This document shows, piece after piece, positions 29,685 to 33,186 of a stretch of DNA of 33,186 nucleotides. Every line of letters begins with the position of its first letter. Positions within the stretch are counted from its first letter, which is position 1. The translations under genes were made by a program, and so were the position numbers. The stretch is from Mycobacterium sp. E183. Lineage in GTDB: Bacteria > Actinomycetota > Actinomycetes > Mycobacteriales > Mycobacteriaceae. The notes beneath the pieces are model-generated. The model was given only the letters and a program-made list of their open reading frames with translations. It was not told the origin of the DNA and made no database searches. The stretch covers positions 1 to 33,186 of the forward strand of contig NZ_LZJN01000185.1 in the NCBI RefSeq assembly GCF_001667735.1, in the 5' to 3' direction.

Positions 29685-31697
29685 CTACCGTGGCGCCGCC
29701 AGCGCCTCCGCGAGGTCTTCGGCGGTGGTGACCGGCAGGTCGCACACGCGGCCGCGGCACACGTAGGCGGCGTCGGCGGCGGCCACCCGGTCGCGGCCGG
29801 CCAGCAGCGCCGACGAGTCCTTTTCGCCGCCCACGACGATCGCCCCGCCGGGCGCCAACCGTCGCGCCTCGGCCAGCAGCGGCGACCGCGACGGATCGCA
29901 GGCGACGGCGATCTGCAGCGGACCCCGGATGGCGGCTTCGGCGACCGCCAGCCAGTGGCCCGCCGAGCGCGGCGCGCGCTCGAGCAACAGCGAATGCGCG
30001 CCGAGCGCCTCGCCCGCCGCACGCAGGTACCGCTCCGCGCGCTCCCCCTCAACCAGGTGCGCCGCGGTCAGCAGCGCCTCGGTGATCGAGGACGCGCCGG
30101 ACGGGGTCGCGCCGTCCAGCGGGTCGGCGGGCCGCACCATCAGCCGCTCGGCGTCGTCGGCGGTGTCGAACCAGCGACCCGGTTGCTCCGGGTCGGCGAA
30201 GTGCCGCAGCGCGGTGTCGAGCAGCTCGGTCGCGGCGGTCAGCCACCCGGCGTCGGCGTCCAGCTGATGGAGCGCGAGCAGGCCGGTGGCCAGCGTCGCG
30301 TGATCCTCGAGGATGGCGGCGCTGTCGCCGACCACGCCGCCGAGGCTGGCCCGCCGCAGCCGCCCGTCGACGAGGTGCGAGCCCAGCAGCGCGGTCGCGC
30401 AGTTCCGCGCGGCGCAGGCGAGGTCGGGGTCGTCCAACGCGACGGCGGCTTCGGCCAGCGCGGTGATCGCCAGGCCGTTCCAGGACGTGACGACCTTGTC
30501 GTCACGCCCGGGTTGGGGTCGGGCCAGGCGGGCGGTCAGCAGGGCGGCCCGCACCCGCTCCAGCCGTTGCGGGTCGTCAGGATCGGCGGGGGCTTGCAGC
30601 ACCGAGGTTCCGTGTTCGAAGGTGCCGGTTGCGTTGACCGCGAAAAACGTTGCGGCCCAAGGGCTATCGTCGGGGCCGAGCGCCTCGGTCAGCTGCTCGG
30701 GCGTCCACACGTACGTCGAGCCCTCGCGGCCGTCGGCGTCGGCGTCCAGCGACGACGTGAACACGGCGCCGTCGGCCAGGTCGTCGAGCAGAAACCGCGC
30801 CGTCTGGGCGGCGACCCGGCGCGCCAACGGGTCCCCGGTGCGCCGGGCCCAGTGCGCGTAGGCGCGCAGCAGCAACGCGTTGTCGTACAGCATCTTCTCG
30901 AAATGCGGTACCACCCAAGCGTTGTCGACGCTGTAGCGGGCGAAGCCGCCGGCGAGCTGGTCGTAGATGCCGCCGCGGGCCATCGCGGTACAGGTGCGCG
31001 CGACCGCATCCAGCGCCGCCTGGGATCCGGTGCGTTCGTAGTTGCGCAGCAGCGCCTCGAGAATCGCCGACGGCGGGAATTTGGGTGCGCCGCCGAAGCC
31101 GCCGCGTGCGGTGTCCTGGTCGTGGAGCACCGCGGCCACCGCGTGGTCACACAGCGCGGGCGCGACGTCCGGGCCGCCGGAGGGCAGGCCCGCCGACATC
31201 GCACGCAGCTCGCCGGCGATGGCGTCGGACGCCTCCTCCACCTCGCCGCGGCGCTGGCGCCAGGTGGCGGATACGGCCGAAAGAAGTTGCAGAAAGCCAT
31301 CTTTCGGGTAGTAAGTGCCGCAGAAGAACGGCCGGCCGTCCGGCGTCAGGAAACACGTCATCGGCCAACCCCCGTGCCCGGTCAGCGCGACGGTGGCGTT
31401 CATGTAGACGGCGTCGAGATCCGGGCGCTCCTCCCGATCGACTTTGATGCAGACGAATCCGGAGTTCATGGCGGCGGCCACCTCGTCGTCCTCGAACGAT
31501 TCGTGGGCCATGACGTGACACCAGTGGCAGGCCGCGTAGCCGATGGAAAGCAGGATCGGCACGTCGCGCTCGGCCGCGGCCGCCAGGGCCTGCGGGGTCC
31601 ACTGCTGCCAGTGCACCGGGTTGTCGGCGTGCTGGCGCAAATATGGGCTGGTGGCCAGCCCGAGGGTGTTGGTCGTAGCGGCGTCAGCCCGGCTCAT
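29685..31697 (-). CDS. DUF255 thioredoxin-fold / YyaL-type protein (Rv1084-like)
   Basis: This 670-residue protein is read from the ATG at 31697; a longer frame to 31808 would lie inside the Rv1083-like gene. The N-terminal thioredoxin-like domain (about 10-175) carries the redox motif AACHWCHVMAHESF (Cys57 and Cys60), with CIKVDREERPDLD and HGGWPMTCFLTPDGRPFFCGTYYP. The C-terminal two-thirds is an (alpha/alpha)6 toroid-like region resembling cellobiose epimerase and glycosidase folds, for example GGIYDQLAGGFARYSVD, HFEKMLYDNALLL and DDKVVTSWNGLAI. The family (YyaL, human SPATA20) is conserved with no settled biochemical role. Its start overlaps the Rv1083-like gene by 14 nt, which in turn overlaps mca. 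Confidence 0.93.
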   Translation of the reverse strand: MSRADAATTNTLGLATSPYLRQHADNPVHWQQWTPQALAAAAERDVPILLSIGYAACHWCHVMAHESFEDDEVAAAMNSGFVCIKVDREERPDLDAVYMNATVALTGHGGWPMTCFLTPDGRPFFCGTYYPKDGFLQLLSAVSATWRQRRGEVEEASDAIAGELRAMSAGLPSGGPDVAPALCDHAVAAVLHDQDTARGGFGGAPKFPPSAILEALLRNYERTGSQAALDAVARTCTAMARGGIYDQLAGGFARYSVDNAWVVPHFEKMLYDNALLLRAYAHWARRTGDPLARRVAAQTARFLLDDLADGAVFTSSLDADADGREGSTYVWTPEQLTEALGPDDSPWAATFFAVNATGTFEHGTSVLQAPADPDDPQRLERVRAALLTARLARPQPGRDDKVVTSWNGLAITALAEAAVALDDPDLACAARNCATALLGSHLVDGRLRRASLGGVVGDSAAILEDHATLATGLLALHQLDADAGWLTAATELLDTALRHFADPEQPGRWFDTADDAERLMVRPADPLDGATPSGASSITEALLTAAHLVEGERAERYLRAAGEALGAHSLLLERAPRSAGHWLAVAEAAIRGPLQIAVACDPSRSPLLAEARRLAPGGAIVVGGEKDSSALLAGRDRVAAADAAYVCRGRVCDLPVTTAEDLAEALAAPR

Positions 31698-31983
31698 CGC
31701 CCGGTCCCGGGGGCCGCTGCGATCCCTTGGCCTGGTCCGGCGGCTGTCCGTCGGCGCCGTCGACCCCTTCGGTCCTCTCGTCGGCGGCCTGGTCGAGCTC
31801 GGGGTCAAACGACTTGGGCACCTTCTTGAGCTGCCGGTTCATCGACCGCAGCAGCAACAGCGTGGCGATCAGCAGCAACACGACGATCAGCAGCCCGATC
31901 GGGCTGGCCTTGCCGAAATCGGGCCCGGTGTGCTGCGGCGCGCCGTCCGCCAGCGCGCTCGCCATCAGAAGAACGTGGTTCAC
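31684..31983 (-). CDS. Small single-pass membrane protein (Rv1083-like)
   Basis: This 99-residue protein starts at a GTG that overlaps the mca stop as GTGA (a second start, ATG at 31965, is possible). It has a short outside N-terminus (ADGAPQHTGPDFGKASP), one strong transmembrane helix at about 28-46 (IGLLIVVLLLIATLLLLRSM) and a cytoplasmic tail. The tail has a basic stop-transfer segment (NRQLKKVPKSFDPE) followed by acidic, Pro/Gly-rich sequence. It matches Rv1083 in size and place; function is unknown. Overlaps on both sides (4 nt with mca, 14 nt with the DUF255 gene) indicate strict co-translation, so it may anchor or assist one of these enzymes. Confidence 0.85.
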   Translation of the reverse strand: MNHVLLMASALADGAPQHTGPDFGKASPIGLLIVVLLLIATLLLLRSMNRQLKKVPKSFDPELDQAADERTEGVDGADGQPPDQAKGSQRPPGPGDEPG

Positions 31984-32852
31984 CCGTCACTCTCGATTCC
32001 GGCGAACAGGTCGTCCTCGGGCAGCCGGACGGGGACGCGCGAGCGCGCGAGCTCGAATTCCTCCGTCGGCCACAGCCGCTGCTGCCATTCGATGGGCGCG
32101 GCGAAGAAGTCGTGCTCGGGGTCGATCTGGGTGGTGTGGGCCCGCAGCGCGTCATCACGCTGGCTGAAGTACTTCGAGCACTCGACGCGCGTCGTCACCC
32201 GGGACTCGAAGGGGTCGTGCGCGGCGTCCCAATGCTCGAGCCACTTCTTGAACGGGGGTTCCTGGCCGTGCTTGACGGCTTCGTCGTGCAGCAACTGCAT
32301 CCGGGCCCGCAGGAACCCGTGGATGTAGTAGAGCTTGGACACCGTCCACGGCTCGCCCGCATCGGGAAAACGCCGATAGTCGCCGGCCGCCTCGAAGGCG
32401 CCGACCGAAACCTGGTGGCAGCGAATGTGATCGGGGTGCGGGTAGCCGCCGTTCTCGTCGTAGGTGGTGATCACGTGCGGGCGGAACTCGCGAACGACGC
32501 GGACCAACGCCTCGACCGACTCCTCCAGCGGCACCAGCGCGAAGCATCCTTCCGGCAGCGGGGGCGGCGGGTCCCCCTGCGGCAAGCCGGAGTCGACGAA
32601 GCCGAGCCAGGTGTGCTCGACACCGAGGATCTCGGCGGCCTTCGCCATCTCGTCACGGCGGATCTCGGCGATGTGGCCGTGCACCTCGGGCAGGTCCATC
32701 GCCGGGTTGAGAATGTCGCCGCGTTCACCACCGGTCAGCGTCACCACCAGCACCCGGTGCCCCTCGTCGGCGTACCGGGCGAGGGTGGCGGCGCCCTTGC
32801 TGGACTCGTCGTCGGGGTGGGCGTGCACCGCCATCAACCGCAGCTCGCTCAC
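31980..32852 (-). CDS. mca: Mycothiol S-conjugate amidase
   Basis: This 290-residue protein is the orthologue of Rv1082. It cleaves mycothiol S-conjugates to a mercapturic acid, exported from the cell, and glucosaminyl-inositol, which is recycled; the step detoxifies electrophiles and antibiotics. Zinc ligands are His12 and Asp15 in VHAHPDDESSKGAA and His142 in PHPDHIRCH. Conserved TLTGGERGDILNP and TYDENGGYPHPDH are typical of the LmbE/MshB/Mca family. The longer C-terminal region (about 190-290) and overall length favour Mca over MshB. The GTG start has AAGGGGG 4 nt upstream. It heads the mca-Rv1083-Rv1084 operon and is divergent from the DUF4307 gene. Confidence 0.96.
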   Translation of the reverse strand: MSELRLMAVHAHPDDESSKGAATLARYADEGHRVLVVTLTGGERGDILNPAMDLPEVHGHIAEIRRDEMAKAAEILGVEHTWLGFVDSGLPQGDPPPPLPEGCFALVPLEESVEALVRVVREFRPHVITTYDENGGYPHPDHIRCHQVSVGAFEAAGDYRRFPDAGEPWTVSKLYYIHGFLRARMQLLHDEAVKHGQEPPFKKWLEHWDAAHDPFESRVTTRVECSKYFSQRDDALRAHTTQIDPEHDFFAAPIEWQQRLWPTEEFELARSRVPVRLPEDDLFAGIESDG

Positions 32853-32891
32853 GTGCCCCCTTGTCGGTCAACTGGTCGCCGGTTGCGAACC

Positions 32892-32897
32892 TATAAT
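32892..32897 (+). promoter_or_regulatory. Consensus -10 (TATAAT) for the DUF4307 gene
   Basis: A perfect TATAAT in GC-rich DNA lies between mca and the DUF4307 gene. It would give a leader of about 65 nt, unlike the leaderless-type promoters elsewhere in the window. Confidence 0.55.
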
Positions 32898-32967
32898 TCC
32901 AGTTCTTCAGATCGTTGCATGCTGCCGGCCACCGCCCGGCAGCCGACCATCCAGGCATACCCACCAG

Positions 32968-33186
32968 ATGACCGAAACTTCCGCCTCCCGCCCGGAGAGC
33001 CGCTACGGCCGCTCCCGGGTGCCCCGGCGCTGGGTCATCGTCGGCCTCGGCGCGCTGGTGGTCGCCGCCGGCCTGGTGATCGCCGTCGTCGGCTACCAAC
33101 GGCTGGGCACCAGCGCCGTGACGGGCACGCTGGCCGGCTATCGGCTGGTCGACGACCAGACCGCGTCGGTAACGATCAGCGTGACG
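32968..33186 (+). CDS. DUF4307 membrane protein (Rv1081c-like), partial at right edge
   Basis: The ATG at 32968 opens a frame of 73 codons that runs off the window. It has a basic N-terminus (MTETSASRPESRYGRSRVPRRW), one transmembrane helix (about 22-43, WVIVGLGALVVAAGLVIAVVGY) and the start of an extracytoplasmic beta domain (GTLAGYRLVDDQTASVTISVT). The pattern and position next to mca fit Rv1081c, a DUF4307 protein of about 144 residues and unknown function. In M. tuberculosis greA follows. No strong ribosome binding site is visible. Confidence 0.8.
   Translation, partial: MTETSASRPESRYGRSRVPRRWVIVGLGALVVAAGLVIAVVGYQRLGTSAVTGTLAGYRLVDDQTASVTISVT

Noticed and set aside
1..33186. tRNA, rRNA, CRISPR arrays and insertion sequences
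   Set aside because: No cloverleaf with CCA-proximal signature, repeat-spacer pattern, transposase or terminal inverted repeats were seen by eye.

Overview
The window is high-GC actinobacterial DNA and reads as a Mycobacterium chromosome. From about 3.6 kb to the right end, gene content and order follow the M. tuberculosis H37Rv segment Rv1112 back to Rv1081c, in reverse orientation: ychF, Rv1111c, ispH, Rv1109c, xseA, xseB, 3beta-HSD, an AI-2E family protein, esterases, DUF4245, glpX, fumC, Rv1097c, Rv1096, phoH2, desA2, glyA, coaA, a cis-prenyl synthase, haemolysin III, Rv1084, Rv1083, mca and DUF4307. The species cannot be named from the sequence. The Mtb insertions mazEF3 and the PE_PGRS/PE/celA2 block are absent, so this looks like a non-tuberculosis mycobacterium.

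Layout. 1-3.6 kb is accessory: a partial NlpC/P60-like hydrolase in locally AT-richer DNA, a charged coiled-coil protein, a VOC protein, a secreted Pro/Trp-rich protein, a DUF385 deazaflavin-dependent reductase homologue, a DUF4188 protein and an SRPBCC protein. 3.6-9.2 kb holds ychF, a membrane protein with a long basic tail, ispH (isoprenoids), a lipid-droplet protein and exonuclease VII (xseA-xseB). 9.2-14.7 kb holds cholesterol 3beta-HSD with a perfect KstR-type operator, an AI-2E family membrane protein, and a DUF4245 / dienelactone hydrolase / carboxylesterase operon. 14.7-18.2 kb holds glpX, fumC and a proline-rich membrane protein. 18.2-22.2 kb is read leftward: a short phoAT-like frame and phoH2, then a polysaccharide deacetylase overlapping a membrane adenylate cyclase. 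22.2-25.4 kb holds desA2, glyA and coaA. 25.4-29.7 kb holds two membrane proteins, a short-chain cis-prenyl diphosphate synthase, haemolysin III and a steroid delta-isomerase homologue. 29.7-33.2 kb holds the overlapping mca-Rv1083-Rv1084 operon and the start of a DUF4307 gene.

Themes. Much of the window is envelope and lipid metabolism: isoprenoid precursors and Z-prenyl chains, mycolate-linked desaturation, peptidoglycan modification, steroid oxidation and mycothiol detoxification. The clearest pattern across genes is promoter geometry. Eight genes have a TANNNT -10 element ending exactly 6 or 7 nt before an ATG or GTG, the arrangement of mycobacterial leaderless transcripts. In two of them (3beta-HSD and desA2) a palindromic operator sits on that promoter. 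I found no tRNA, rRNA, CRISPR array, insertion sequence or complete prophage. No wholly new multi-gene system is evident. The best leads are the KstR-controlled leaderless 3beta-HSD, the steroid isomerase homologue, the putative PhoAT frame, the desA2 operator and the small coiled-coil gene with its own dyad.
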